64,000 bases of DNA from Diaphorobacter ruginosibacter (GCF_014395975.1 NZ_CP060714.1:4216001-4280000), one strand, 5' to 3'; shown: positions 24,703 to 35,072, numbered from the stretch's first letter. Notes: generated from the letters alone by a model not told the origin. Numbers and translations: made by a program.

Positions 24703-25299
24703 TCAAGCGTGTCCCGCCTGGTGGGTGAGCATCCACGACTGCAGCCCCAGCAGGGACAGCGCGCGGTCATAGCGCTCATCGACAGGCGTGTCGAAGATGA
24801 TGGCCGAATCGGCATTCACGGTGATCCAGGCATTCTCGGCCAGCTCGGTCTCGAGTTGCCCCTCGCCCCAAGCCGCATAGCCCAGAGTGACCAGCACCCG
24901 GCGCGGCCCCACGCCTTCGGACAGCGCCTCGAGCACGTCCTTGGACGTGGTCATCTCGAGCCCGCCGGGAATCTGCATGGTCGACGCATAGGCCGTCTCA
25001 CCATCCTCTTCCGTTCCCGCACGCATCGGATCGTGCAGCACGAATCCCCGTTCGGTCTGCACCGGGCCACCCTGGAAGACGGGTTCGTCGGTCAGATCGT
25101 CCCGGCCGAGCGAAAGATCGACCTTGGCCAGCAGGCTCTGTAGATTGATTTCCGAAGGCTTGTTGATGATGAGGCCGAGAGCGCCCTTCTCCGTGTGCTC
25201 GCAGAGATACACCACGCTCTTGGTGAATGACGAGTCCTCCATGCCCGGCATGGCGATCAGGAAGTGGTTCGTCAGGTTCATGGGCACGGGTTCAGACAT
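24703..25299 (-). CDS. yqgE: YqgE/AlgH family (UPF0301) protein
   Basis: A 198-residue cytoplasmic protein of unknown biochemical function. Typical family features: NHFLIAMPGMEDSSF near the N-terminus, LGLIINKPSE, VFQGGPVQTERGFVLH, and GYAAWGEGQLETELAENAW. It heads the ruvX-pyrRB-pyrC' gene run, as in many proteobacteria. Confidence 0.93.
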   Translation of the reverse strand: MSEPVPMNLTNHFLIAMPGMEDSSFTKSVVYLCEHTEKGALGLIINKPSEINLQSLLAKVDLSLGRDDLTDEPVFQGGPVQTERGFVLHDPMRAGTEEDGETAYASTMQIPGGLEMTTSKDVLEALSEGVGPRRVLVTLGYAAWGEGQLETELAENAWITVNADSAIIFDTPVDERYDRALSLLGLQSWMLTHQAGHA

Positions 25300-25567
25300 G
25301 CCGCCATTTTACCGGCGATGGGGCGGCCTGCCCCGGGATCGGAAAGTGGGGACTTTTTCCGTAAGTCTTTCCAGGACATGCACAGGGCGAGTATCCGGCA
25401 CCGCGGGCAGCCAAGTCCTAACCCCGCCCCAACGAAGCTCCAAGGCACGAGCTGCCATACATACCTCTTCCCAACTGACTCACGGCGGCTGGCTGAGCGG
25501 AGTGGGTTCGATGGGGTTGGCTGATTCAACTCCTGCTTTCTTGTTTGAGGGGGAGGCCGGGACTGCC

Positions 25568-25598
25568 CCCGGCCTCTGCCCTAAAAAAGACCTCGGCA
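25568..25598. repeat. Intergenic repeat, copy B
   Basis: Thirty-one bases that match copy A (12473-12504) in inverted orientation with two substitutions and one A indel. It overlaps the right arm of a GGCC hairpin and precedes the chpA terminator. Confidence 0.6.
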
Positions 25599-25599
25599 A

Positions 25600-25633
25600 A
25601 AACAAAAGCCGCGAGACCCCATCCCGCGGCTTT
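25600..25633 (-). terminator. Intrinsic terminator of the pil-chp operon
   Basis: Stem AAAGCCGCG/CGCGGCTTT (25605-25613 with 25625-25633). Read on the minus strand it is followed by TTTTGTTTTT, ending transcription ~30 bases after the chpA stop. Confidence 0.85.
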
Positions 25634-25659
25634 CAAAGGAGGAACGAAGCAGCAGGCAA

Positions 25660-28600
25660 TCAACCAGCCGCAGCGGCCTGGGCCTCCAGCATCGAGTAAT
25701 GCTGCACCAACCCCAGCAATTCCTCGTCGGAGTATGGCTTGCCGAGGTAGTGATTCACCCCCAGCTCCATCGCATGTTCGCGATGCTTCTCCGCGATGCG
25801 CGAAGTGATCATGATGATCGGCAGGTCCTTCAGGCGCTGGTCCGCACGGATATTGCGCGCCAGGTCGAAGCCGTCCATGCGCGGCATTTCGATGTCGGAC
25901 AGCACCACCGTCGGACGCTCTTCCTGCAGGCGCTCCAGTGCCTGCAGGCCGTCGGCCGCCAGGCTCACGCGATAGCCTTCGCGCTGCAGCAGGCGCTGCG
26001 TGACGCGACGCACGGTGATCGAATCGTCGACCACCAGCACCAGCGGTACCTGCGGCGTGCTCTGCGCAAGCGGCAGGGACGGTGCGGCCGGGGCGTCGCC
26101 ATCCGCTGCCGCGTCGCTGCTGCGCTGCTGCGCCTGCGCCGCGGCGACCGTGGCCTCCTGCACCTTCTGGCCATACACCGTGGCCAGCGCCACCGGGTTG
26201 TAGATCAGCACGACGGCACCCGATGCCAGCACCGACATGCCGGCCATGCCGGGCAGACGCGAGAGCTGCGGGCCGAGGTTCTTCACCACGACTTCCTGGT
26301 TGCCCAGCACTTCGTCGACGTGCATGGCAATGCGCTGGGCCGCGCTTCGCAGGATCACGACCGGGCGGATCTTGGCGTTCGCCTCCGTGCTGTTCAGCGA
26401 CGACTGCAGCAGTGCGCCGGACCAGTAGAACGGCAGGCTTTCATCGCCCTCCTCGAACGCCTGCGAGCTGTAGGCATTCGAGAGCTCCTGGGCGGTCGTG
26501 CGGCGCACGACCTCGACCAGGCTCGCGGGCACGCCGATCGACAGATTGCCCGCACGCAACATCACCACCTGCGTGACCGCAGTGGTCAGCGGCAGCACCA
26601 GCCGGAACGAGGAGCCCTGGCCCACGACGGTCGAGGTTTCGATGCGGCCGCCCAGCGAGTTCACCTCGGTTCTCACCACGTCCATGCCGATCCCGCGGCC
26701 CGACAGGCCCGTCACTTCGGTCGCCGTGGAGAAGCCCGGCATGAAGATCAGGTTCGCAGCCTCCACATCGCTCACCGGCATGTCGGGAGTGATCAGGCCG
26801 CGCTCGATCGCCTTCTCGCGGATGCGGCCCACGTTCAGGCCAGCGCCGTCGTCGCGGAACTCGACCGCCACGTCGTTGCCTTCCTGGCGCAGGGCAATGG
26901 TGATCGAGCCGTTCGCCGGCTTGCCCGCGGCAACACGCACCTCGGGGCTCTCGATGCCATGGCCCACGCAGTTGCGCAGCAAGTGCTCGAAGGCGGGTGT
27001 CATACGATCGAGCACGCCACGGTCCATCTCGATGGAGCCGCCCGCGATATCCAGCTTGATCTGCTTGCCCGTCTCCTTGGATGCCTGGCGCACCAGCGCA
27101 TACAGGCGCTCGGAGATGCTGTCGAACTCCACCATGCGGGTGCGCAGCAGATCGCGCTGCAGTTCCCGCGCCTGGCGGCCCTGGCTGATCAGGTCGTCCT
27201 CGGCGCCTTCCATCGCGCGCTGCAGGTTGCGCTGCACGGTGGCCACGTCGTTGACCGACTCAGCCATCATGCGTGTCAGCTCCTGCACGCGGGTGAAGCG
27301 GTCGAACTCGAGCGGGTCGAAACCTGCCGCCGTGTCCTTGGACAGCGCCAGACGCGACTGCATCTGCGTTTCGGCCTGCACCTCGATGTCGCGCAGTTGC
27401 TGGCGCAGACGCTCGAGGTTGCCCGTCAGATCGGTCAGCGAGCTGCGCATCTGCACCATGCGTGCATCGAGGCGCGAGCGCGCGATCATCACCTCGCCGG
27501 CCTGGTTGACCAGGCGGTCGAGCAGCTGCGCACGCACGCGAACGGTCTGGCCCGCATGTGCGCGGACGCTCGCCAGTTGCAGCGTGAGCGGGCGCGCCAC
27601 CTGGGCTGCGGATGCGGATGCGGATGTGCCCACTGGCATGGCGGCAGCGGTGACCTCGGCCACAGAAACCGCGGGCACCAGGGGAGGCTGCATTGCCACC
27701 ACGAGTTCGGGCTGTACCGGAGGCTGGCCGCCCGCCTGGCGCAGCGCGACGAACGATTCCTGCAGCGCATCCAGCTTGGTGAGCAGCGGCTCGATGTCGT
27801 CGGTGTGCGCAGTGTCCTTGTCGATGTGCTCGACGTCGGTTTCCATGCGGTGCGCCATCTCGCCCAGGCGCATGGCGCCGGCAAGGCGCGCACTGCCCTT
27901 GAGCGTGTGCAGCGCGCGCAGCAGCTCGCTGCGTGCCGCCAGGTTTTCGGGGTTGGTCGACCATTGGCGCAGGGCTCCGCCCAGCGCCGGCAACAGTTCG
28001 ATTGCCTCTTCCTCGAAGATCGGGAACAGATCGGGATCGATCACGTCCACCGCATCGAATTCATCGTGGTGGCTGATGGCCTTCATGCCCGAGTCGGGCT
28101 CCAGCGCCTGCAAGCCGGTGTGCTGTGGAACCGGCACCGAGAGGGCCGGCGCGACATAGCCGCGCACTGGCTCTGCCACTGCCGCGGCTTGCGATGCTAC
28201 CGCTTCGGCCTGTGTCTCCTGCTCCGACAGCGGCGCCATGCCGCTGATCAGTTCGGAGTCCAGCACCTCCTGCAACTGCCCGATCAGCTGATGGCTCGGG
28301 TCCTTCAGGAATCCCGCCGCAAATTGGTGCAGCAGGCGGCGGATATCCTCGGCAACGGCCTGGAACACGGCCAGTTGGGCCGGCACCGCGTACTGCTGCG
28401 GCTGGATGTGCTGCAGGGCATGTTCGAGCATGCGCGCCATGTCCGACAGCGCGGAGAAACCCACCGTGGCGGAGCTTCCGGCCAGCGAATGCGCGCGGGC
28501 AATCGTCGACTCCGGCACCGGCTTGTTCGGCGCATCGTGCCAGATCTGCAGGTCGCTGATGAGCTTCTGCGACCACTCCTCCGCCTCGCTCAGGTAGACG

Positions 28601-31600
28601 TTGTAGAGCGGCAGCGAGATGCGCAGTGCGCCGATGACCTTGACGGATTCGTCCACCGCTTCCTGTGCTGTCTCCTGCACGGGCTGCTGTGGTTCGTCCA
28701 CCTGTTCCGCCACATCTTCGGGCACAGGTTCTGCAGCAGATTCGGCAACAGGCTCGATCACTTCCTCCGACACGGGCTCGGCGGCCAGGGCAGGAGCGCT
28801 TTCCAGCGTGAAGTCGGAGATCGACTGCGGCACATCCACATGCTCGGCAAGCGCTTCCCGAGCGGGCTCGGCTGCGGGCTCTTCCTGCACGAATTCGGCC
28901 TCGAATTCATGCGATGCGAAGAACTCGTTTCCGGCGGCGGATGTCGGTACATCGCCCTGCGCGCCAGCGGCTTCCTGCTCCAGAGACAGCGAGGGCACGT
29001 CGATGTCGAGCGAGGACACCTCTGCGGACACCACGGGGGCCGCAGCAGCATCGGCCCGGACTTCTGCCTCGAACACGTCGAAGTCCACCTCCGGCAGTTC
29101 CTGCACCTGCAGGCCCTCTGCCGATGGGGACGCCTTCTCCTCCGGCTCGAGCGAGAGCGCGTCGGCCGGCTGCGGCTCCTCGATGGCGGGGAGCGCATCG
29201 AGCGACAGCGCCTGCGCCCGTGCCTCGAGCTTGCGATCGAGGATGCCCGGAGCAAACGCTTCGTCCGTCAGGCCGAGGTTGGGCAGTTCGTGCGGCTCGA
29301 GGTTGGCCACATGCACTTCGCGCCGTGGCCCTTCCCTGGGTTGCTCCGCGAGTTCGGCCATCAGCGTTGCTTCCTGGGCCTGCTCGAACACCGAGAAGTC
29401 GATTTCCTGCACCGTGGCGGGGTCGATGGCCGGCACGGCCGCAGCAGGCTCGGCCACATCGGCGGTGTCCAGCTCGAATGGCAGGGTCGCGCTGAAGTCG
29501 GGCACAGGCTCGCTGTCCAGGGCCGACGCATCGGCTGCTGCCGTGCCTGCGTCTACGACGCCATCGGTACCCGGTTCAAGTTCCGGCAGATCGAAGACGG
29601 CGGCGCCTTCGGCAACGGCCGGCACCTCTGCCTCGGGCACGACGGCCGCTGCGGTAAACGCCAGCGGAACCAGGCGCCCCTCCGTGCGCATGGCATCGGC
29701 CGATGCGCAGAACACCTTCGGGTTCCAGCCGGCGGCGTTGCCTGCAGATATGTCGTCCACCCAGCGCGCGAAGGCGTTCAGGGTGTCGGCCGACAGCGTC
29801 AGCAGATCGGGCTGCACGGGCTTCTGCTCCGCGAGCCAGGCATTGAGCACCTGCTCCATCGACCAGGCGGCTTCGCCGAAGTCGTTCAGGCCCACCATGC
29901 GCGAGCTGCCCTTGAGCGTGTGGAATGCACGGCGCAGCGTCGTCTGCTCGCTCAGGTCGGACGGGGTCCGCACCAGCGTCTCGATGGCAGCGTTGCCGTT
30001 GCCGATCACCTCGCGCGCTTCCTCCAGGAAGATCTGCAGCAGTTCATCGTCTTCCTCGCCGGGCGCGGGCATCGGGGCCGATGCGGGCGGCTGGATGGGT
30101 TCGACGGCAATGGTGACGGGCGAATCGACGGGCGCCATGGCGCTGTTGTCGAGCTCCAGGTCGAAGCCGAGGTTTTCCAGCTCGCGCGACGTGGTGGGAG
30201 CAACGCTGTCTGGCTGCACCGATGCCTGCGGCACTGCTGCGGCCACGTTCAGCGGGCTTGCGACCGGCGCGGCCTCTGGCACGGACGGGGCCAGCGGCGC
30301 AGCGCCACGCGCATCCACCGCGCCGTCCACTGCAGCCGGGTGATCGTCCGCGCGATGCTGCTTGGCCCGGCCCATGACCAGCTTGAGCTCGCCCTGTGCC
30401 TCATCGTAGACGAAGAGCTTGCGCGCCATCGTGCGCTGGTAGCTCAGCATGTCGATCAGGAAGCCGAGGGCCCCCAGGCTGCTGCCCAGCTTCTCGAAAA
30501 CCGCAGGACGCTCCTCTTCGGGCACGGTGCCGACCACCAGGCGCTCCACGGTATCGCGCATGTGCACCACGGCATGCGATGCCTGGTCGAGACCCAGCAC
30601 CGACAGCACGCCGCGCATCTGCCCCAGGCGGCCCGGCACGTTGTTCAGCACGGACACATCTTCCGGCGTACGGAAGAACTGGTCCATCGATTTTTCCGCA
30701 TCGGCCAGCGTGGCACGCAGTTCATCGACCACGCTGCCCATGGTCTGGTGATCGCTGACGCGGCGGTACAGCTCCTCCATCCAGGACTCGAGCGGCTGCG
30801 ATTCGCCACCAGCCACCACGCCGTCGAGGCGTTGGGCCAGGCGCTGTGCGCGCTCGCCCATGTGCTCCTGCGCCACGTCGAGTTCTTCGAACGAGGCCTG
30901 CAGGTACAGCACCGCGGTGGCCACCTCCATGGCCAGCGCGGGCGCAGGGGGCTCGCCGCTGCGTGCCGTGGCTTCCACGGCATGCGTGAGCGCGGCCGCC
31001 AGCGGCTCGCTGCCCGGATGCAGCTTGCGCAGCGAGTCGCAGACCAGGCTGAACTGGTCCACCGAAGGCTTGAGCTTGTTGCGGTCGCCGCCAGCCAGCG
31101 CCGACCATGTCTCGGTCGCCGTGCCGATGCGCTTGCGCGCCTGCGCGAGCACGGCGGGGTCATACAGGCCAAAGCGCGCGACGTTGTAGTCGACAGGCTG
31201 GTGGCGCTGCAGATTGAATGCATTGCGCACGGCGTCGAGCGCCGGCGTGGCCGGCTGCGAGGCCGCGCCTTCGGGTGCCTTCGCCTGTGCACAGAAGAAC
31301 AGCAGTTCGTGCATCAGGCGGTCGGCGATGGTGCGATCACCCTTGGCAAGCGTTGCGTACTGCAGCAGGACGCGCGAAGCCACCCGCTTCACGTAGACAT
31401 CCGGCTTGACGAGGCCCGCAACCAGCGCTTCGAAGAAGCCGCTGCAGACCTTCCAGAACGAACGGATCTGCTTGTCGGCCTCGCCGGCCGCGAAACCCTG
31501 GCACAGCTGGAACAGCTCGGCATCCGCGCCCTGGTCGCCGCCCTTGATGATGCGCAGCACCGCATTGTCGAGCTTGCCCCGCGCCTCGGCGTCGTAGCCT

Positions 31601-32142
31601 TGTGCCGGCACGGTGATCGCCATCTCGGGCTCGCGGAAGCGCCGCTCCACAGGCCACAGGTCGGCCGGATGCACGCGCTCCACGCCATTCAGCGCCTGCG
31701 CCTCGCGATACTGCGGGAACAGCGACACGGCGGAAACCTGCTTGCCCGCCAGCACGCTCTCCAGATAGGCAACGAGTGCAAAGCTGGCACGTTCGATCGT
31801 GTTGGCCACCTCGTCGGTGCACAGCTCGGGGCGTTGCACATATTTCTGCACCGCCGATTCAAGCGCACGCAGGATCAGCGCGGGCGAGACCATGCCCACC
31901 ATGTCCAGCGCACCGCTGGCCTGGTGCAGCTGCTGGCGCGCGATGCGCAGCGGACCGACGTCAAGGGATGCCAGATCGGATTCGCGGGCGACTTCTGCGT
32001 CGCGCACAAAGCGGCGCATCGCCTTGACCGTTCCATCCAGCGATTTGCGGAGTTCATCAAGCACCCACGCGAGCGGACCCAGGTCCTGCTCGCCGTGTGT
32101 CCAATCAGTGACCGAAGCGTTCACAGCCTCAAGAGATGACAT
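25660..32142 (-). CDS. chpA: ChpA/PilL hybrid histidine kinase of the type IV pilus chemosensory system
   Basis: A 2160-residue CheA-like hybrid kinase controlling twitching motility and cAMP-linked surface responses. N-terminal ~600 residues: FimL-like helical/HPt-like domains. HPt modules follow with FHTLKGSSRMVG (~740), a degenerate SLAGSSATVGF (~1220) and LHTLKGSARLAG (~1410), separated by acidic Ala/Glu/Pro-rich linkers. Then the P3 dimerisation region, CheA ATPase (HLLRNCVGHGIESPE ~1724, GRGIGMDVVRTEVNSLGG), CheW-like domain (~1850-1980) and a C-terminal receiver with Asp in VVLSDIEMPRMDG (~2081). ATG start 52 bases after pilJ. The organisation matches Pseudomonas ChpA, with fewer HPt copies recognisable. 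Confidence 0.95.
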   Translation of the reverse strand: MSSLEAVNASVTDWTHGEQDLGPLAWVLDELRKSLDGTVKAMRRFVRDAEVARESDLASLDVGPLRIARQQLHQASGALDMVGMVSPALILRALESAVQKYVQRPELCTDEVANTIERASFALVAYLESVLAGKQVSAVSLFPQYREAQALNGVERVHPADLWPVERRFREPEMAITVPAQGYDAEARGKLDNAVLRIIKGGDQGADAELFQLCQGFAAGEADKQIRSFWKVCSGFFEALVAGLVKPDVYVKRVASRVLLQYATLAKGDRTIADRLMHELLFFCAQAKAPEGAASQPATPALDAVRNAFNLQRHQPVDYNVARFGLYDPAVLAQARKRIGTATETWSALAGGDRNKLKPSVDQFSLVCDSLRKLHPGSEPLAAALTHAVEATARSGEPPAPALAMEVATAVLYLQASFEELDVAQEHMGERAQRLAQRLDGVVAGGESQPLESWMEELYRRVSDHQTMGSVVDELRATLADAEKSMDQFFRTPEDVSVLNNVPGRLGQMRGVLSVLGLDQASHAVVHMRDTVERLVVGTVPEEERPAVFEKLGSSLGALGFLIDMLSYQRTMARKLFVYDEAQGELKLVMGRAKQHRADDHPAAVDGAVDARGAAPLAPSVPEAAPVASPLNVAAAVPQASVQPDSVAPTTSRELENLGFDLELDNSAMAPVDSPVTIAVEPIQPPASAPMPAPGEEDDELLQIFLEEAREVIGNGNAAIETLVRTPSDLSEQTTLRRAFHTLKGSSRMVGLNDFGEAAWSMEQVLNAWLAEQKPVQPDLLTLSADTLNAFARWVDDISAGNAAGWNPKVFCASADAMRTEGRLVPLAFTAAAVVPEAEVPAVAEGAAVFDLPELEPGTDGVVDAGTAAADASALDSEPVPDFSATLPFELDTADVAEPAAAVPAIDPATVQEIDFSVFEQAQEATLMAELAEQPREGPRREVHVANLEPHELPNLGLTDEAFAPGILDRKLEARAQALSLDALPAIEEPQPADALSLEPEEKASPSAEGLQVQELPEVDFDVFEAEVRADAAAAPVVSAEVSSLDIDVPSLSLEQEAAGAQGDVPTSAAGNEFFASHEFEAEFVQEEPAAEPAREALAEHVDVPQSISDFTLESAPALAAEPVSEEVIEPVAESAAEPVPEDVAEQVDEPQQPVQETAQEAVDESVKVIGALRISLPLYNVYLSEAEEWSQKLISDLQIWHDAPNKPVPESTIARAHSLAGSSATVGFSALSDMARMLEHALQHIQPQQYAVPAQLAVFQAVAEDIRRLLHQFAAGFLKDPSHQLIGQLQEVLDSELISGMAPLSEQETQAEAVASQAAAVAEPVRGYVAPALSVPVPQHTGLQALEPDSGMKAISHHDEFDAVDVIDPDLFPIFEEEAIELLPALGGALRQWSTNPENLAARSELLRALHTLKGSARLAGAMRLGEMAHRMETDVEHIDKDTAHTDDIEPLLTKLDALQESFVALRQAGGQPPVQPELVVAMQPPLVPAVSVAEVTAAAMPVGTSASASAAQVARPLTLQLASVRAHAGQTVRVRAQLLDRLVNQAGEVMIARSRLDARMVQMRSSLTDLTGNLERLRQQLRDIEVQAETQMQSRLALSKDTAAGFDPLEFDRFTRVQELTRMMAESVNDVATVQRNLQRAMEGAEDDLISQGRQARELQRDLLRTRMVEFDSISERLYALVRQASKETGKQIKLDIAGGSIEMDRGVLDRMTPAFEHLLRNCVGHGIESPEVRVAAGKPANGSITIALRQEGNDVAVEFRDDGAGLNVGRIREKAIERGLITPDMPVSDVEAANLIFMPGFSTATEVTGLSGRGIGMDVVRTEVNSLGGRIETSTVVGQGSSFRLVLPLTTAVTQVVMLRAGNLSIGVPASLVEVVRRTTAQELSNAYSSQAFEEGDESLPFYWSGALLQSSLNSTEANAKIRPVVILRSAAQRIAMHVDEVLGNQEVVVKNLGPQLSRLPGMAGMSVLASGAVVLIYNPVALATVYGQKVQEATVAAAQAQQRSSDAAADGDAPAAPSLPLAQSTPQVPLVLVVDDSITVRRVTQRLLQREGYRVSLAADGLQALERLQEERPTVVLSDIEMPRMDGFDLARNIRADQRLKDLPIIMITSRIAEKHREHAMELGVNHYLGKPYSDEELLGLVQHYSMLEAQAAAAG

Positions 32143-32194
32143 GGATTCGTCCCCGGCCCGCGAAGGGCCAGTTCGTTAAAGAGGAAACAACAGC

Positions 32195-34465
32195 TCAGGC
32201 AATCTTGAAACGCGAAACGGATTGGCGAAGCTCCTCGGCCACCTGCGACAGCTCTCGCACCTGCTGGGCCGTCGTACGCGTACCCTCTCCGGTCTGCTCC
32301 GTCACCGCGAAAATGTGCTGGATGTTCTCGGCCACTTCGTTGGCGAGTTCGGCCTCGCGCGATGTGGAAGTCGAGAACTGCTCGATCAGGTCGGACAGAC
32401 GGCGCGACACGCGGTCGATCTCCGTCAGTGCAGTACCGGCGGAGTCGGACAGGCGAGCCCCTTCCACCACACCCTGCGTGGAACGCTCCATGGCGGCCAC
32501 GGCATCCTGGGTGTCGGTCTGAATCGCCTTCACGAGCGCCGAAATCTGGCGCGTGGCGTCCGCGGAGCGTTCAGCAAGGCGCTGCACTTCTTCCGCAACC
32601 ACCGAGAAGCCCCGGCCCGCTTCACCGGCCGATGCGGCCTGGATGGCGGCGTTCAGGGCCAGCACGTTGGTCTGTTCGGTAATGTCGGAAATCAGTTCGG
32701 TGATTTCACCAATCTCCTGCGACGATTCACCCAGGCGCTTGATCCGCTTGGAGGTGTCCTGGATCTGGTCGCGGATCGAGTTCATACCGCCGATGGCGTT
32801 CTGCACGGCGGTCAGGCCCTGGTCGGCAGCCTGCAGCGACTGGCGCGCAACCGATGCCGATTCCTGCGCCTGCACCGACACGTCGTTAATACGGTTCGCC
32901 ATCTCCAGAACCGAGCGGCCGGTTTCGCGAATCTCGCGCAGCTGTTCGGTGGAAGCCGCCAGCAGTTCGGTCGAGGTGGCGTCCACCTGTGCCGTCGTCT
33001 GTGCCACGCGGGTCGCGGTGTTCTGCACCGAACCCACCAGCTGACGCAATTCTTCCACCGTGTAGTTCACCGAGTCGGCAATGGCGCCGGTGATGTCCTC
33101 TGTCACGGTCGCTTCCTGTGTCAGGTCGCCTTCAGCAACCGACTGCAGTTCGTTCATCAGACGCAGAATGGCGGCCTGGTTCGCGTCGTTCACGCGCTTG
33201 GCTTCCTGCTCCTGGCGCTTCGCATCGCGCTGCATCGATTCGGCGGCCGCCTGGCGATTGCGGGAGTCGCCCAGCTGAACGCGGGAAATACCGATACCGC
33301 AGAACACGACGAACACACCGGCCAGCACCAGTGCGATCAGTTGGCCGATGCCGATACCGCTCTGGTCGGACAGCTTGGTCTGCAGTTGCTCCAGGCCGCG
33401 GCGCAGCGGCTCGCTGTCCGCCACGATGGCGGATTGCGCTTCACGCGCGGACACCAGGCCTTGCAGGTTGCCCAGGATCGCACCCGCCTGGGTGCGTGTT
33501 TCGTCATAGAGCTTGATCAGGCCTTCCAGCTGCTCGCGCGTCTGCGCATCGCGGCTGGCGGGCAGGCGCAGTTCGGAGCTGCCGTCAAGCAGGCCCTGGG
33601 CGATCTCCTTGAAGGAGTTCAAGTCCTTGCCCAGCAGGAACACGGCCTCGGGGCTCACGCCTTCGGTCGTCTGGAATTCGTTGGCGGACTTGCCGATACG
33701 CTGGGTCAGCATCACGAGCTGGCCGGCGGCGGAGATTTCTGCGGACGATGCGTTCTGCTGCAGCTTGAGCGAGGACACCGTCTCCGCGATCTCCAGCAGG
33801 TCGGCCGACTGGCGGTTGATGGTGCGCAGAGCGTCACCCACCTGGGTCAGGATCTTCTGCTGGCTCATCACCACCTTGGCGTTGCGCTCTGCGCGCTCGA
33901 CCAGGGGGGAGATCGCATCCAGGTCGGCCTTGAAGTTGTCGCCAAGCGACTGCACGCCCAGTTCGCTGTCGCCGCTGTTCAGTGCGTTGACGTTGCGACC
34001 CAGCACGGTGGAGCTTTCCTTCACGTCCGGGAATGCCTGGTTGGCACCCACCAGAGCCTGCGACACCGCCTTCGCAAGACGCTGCGACTGCATCAGCGAC
34101 TGGCCCGTCGCCGTGAGCTGCTGCGCCACGCGATTGGACTGCTGCAGCACCCAGCCGGCGATCAGCGCCAGCACGACAAGGCCGATACCCAGGAGCAGCA
34201 GCAGCTTGCGCTGGTGGGCAGCAGGCGATGCACGGCCCAGCAGCGGCAGCGACACGACGTCCTGGTTGGCAAAGTCATCATCGTCGCCGAATTGCGAGGG
34301 CTGGCTGGGATCGCCCTGCACGCTGTACATGCCCTCGTTCTGGAACGAATCGGCCATGGAGCCGGCGACCAGGGAGTCCTGCTCGGATGCACCGATCGCC
34401 GGGTCTGCGCCTTCAGCGGACTTGGCGTCCTTGCGCTTGAATAGTTTGTCAAGTGAAAAAGACAT
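32195..34465 (-). CDS. pilJ: PilJ methyl-accepting chemotaxis protein of the Pil-Chp system
   Basis: A 756-residue membrane chemoreceptor. An ~85-residue charged cytoplasmic N-tail, transmembrane helix 1 (about 87-107, LLLLLGIGLVVLALIAG), a large periplasmic region with two PilJ-type helical modules (SQRLAKAVSQALVGANQAF and MLTQRIGKSANEF), transmembrane helix 2 (~376-398), HAMP, and a cytoplasmic signalling coiled coil with hairpin tip near EQTNVLALNAAIQAASAGEA (~595). It signals through PilI to ChpA. No CheR/CheB-type genes (pilK, chpB) follow in this operon. Confidence 0.95.
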   Translation of the reverse strand: MSFSLDKLFKRKDAKSAEGADPAIGASEQDSLVAGSMADSFQNEGMYSVQGDPSQPSQFGDDDDFANQDVVSLPLLGRASPAAHQRKLLLLLGIGLVVLALIAGWVLQQSNRVAQQLTATGQSLMQSQRLAKAVSQALVGANQAFPDVKESSTVLGRNVNALNSGDSELGVQSLGDNFKADLDAISPLVERAERNAKVVMSQQKILTQVGDALRTINRQSADLLEIAETVSSLKLQQNASSAEISAAGQLVMLTQRIGKSANEFQTTEGVSPEAVFLLGKDLNSFKEIAQGLLDGSSELRLPASRDAQTREQLEGLIKLYDETRTQAGAILGNLQGLVSAREAQSAIVADSEPLRRGLEQLQTKLSDQSGIGIGQLIALVLAGVFVVFCGIGISRVQLGDSRNRQAAAESMQRDAKRQEQEAKRVNDANQAAILRLMNELQSVAEGDLTQEATVTEDITGAIADSVNYTVEELRQLVGSVQNTATRVAQTTAQVDATSTELLAASTEQLREIRETGRSVLEMANRINDVSVQAQESASVARQSLQAADQGLTAVQNAIGGMNSIRDQIQDTSKRIKRLGESSQEIGEITELISDITEQTNVLALNAAIQAASAGEAGRGFSVVAEEVQRLAERSADATRQISALVKAIQTDTQDAVAAMERSTQGVVEGARLSDSAGTALTEIDRVSRRLSDLIEQFSTSTSREAELANEVAENIQHIFAVTEQTGEGTRTTAQQVRELSQVAEELRQSVSRFKIA

Positions 34466-34512
34466 AGTGCAGCCTTACAGAAAATCTCAAACGCCAATAT
34501 CAAACGCCGACG

Positions 34513-35040
34513 TCAAACACCGATACTCAGGAACGCTTGGCTCTGGGCCATCGCCTGCAGATTCAGTTCCTGCCAGAGCGCGCCCTGTCCATCGGTGTAG
34601 CGCGTGCCGAAGAACTCGGGTGCGCCTTCGGCCGGGGGTTCGGAAGACACAAAGGCATCCGTGCCGCGCAGGCCGAGCAGCCTGTCCACGAGGAGCGCCG
34701 AATTGACTTCCAGAGCCGGATTCATCGCCAGCAGGCTCGAGTCGGCCAGGCTCTGCTCGGTGCGCGCGACGGCAGTGCCCGCAAGCCCTCCCAGATCGAC
34801 CACGCCCATGAGCGAGCCCCGCAGGTTGGCCACGCCCAGAAACCAGGGGTGCGTATAGGGAACCGCCTGGACACCGTTCCAGGGAAAGATTTCACCGGCA
34901 TGCCCGAGAGGCAGCAGGTAACGCTCGCCAGCGGTTTCCACTGCCAGCCAGGACGACACGTTCGAGCCCTCTGCCTTGGCCGCCTGGAGGCGACTGGCAA
35001 GTCGGGTCTGGAGCTCTCTGAGGGCTTCGCGATTGGCCAT
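34513..35040 (-). CDS. pilI: PilI, CheW-like adaptor of the Pil-Chp system
   Basis: A 175-residue CheW-domain protein linking PilJ to ChpA. CheW signatures: WLAVETAGERYLLPLGHAGE, VPYTHPWFLGVANLRGSLMGVVDLGGL. Gene order and spacing (32 bases after pilH) fit the operon. ATG start. Confidence 0.92.
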   Translation of the reverse strand: MANREALRELQTRLASRLQAAKAEGSNVSSWLAVETAGERYLLPLGHAGEIFPWNGVQAVPYTHPWFLGVANLRGSLMGVVDLGGLAGTAVARTEQSLADSSLLAMNPALEVNSALLVDRLLGLRGTDAFVSSEPPAEGAPEFFGTRYTDGQGALWQELNLQAMAQSQAFLSIGV

Positions 35041-35072
35041 GGATCCGCTAGGTAGTTTTCAGGAGGAGTTCG

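Larger units (their letters stand above)
25300..25659. other. 360-base intergenic region between yqgE and chpA
   Basis: Holds the yqgE promoter side, copy B of an intergenic repeat and the chpA terminator. A GAGGCCGGG...CCCGGCCTC hairpin lies at about 25552-25575. No gene seen; short frames here lack ribosome sites. Confidence 0.6.

Noticed and set aside
25699..32139. A 2146-codon open frame on the + strand, antisense over nearly all of chpA
   Set aside because: Arg/His/Leu-rich translation without domains; it is the usual mirror of GC-rich codon bias in a very long gene. The minus-strand frame has clear HPt, CheA, CheW and receiver domains.
32222..34444. A 740-codon + strand frame antisense to pilJ
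   Set aside because: Codon-bias shadow of pilJ; no recognisable domain.
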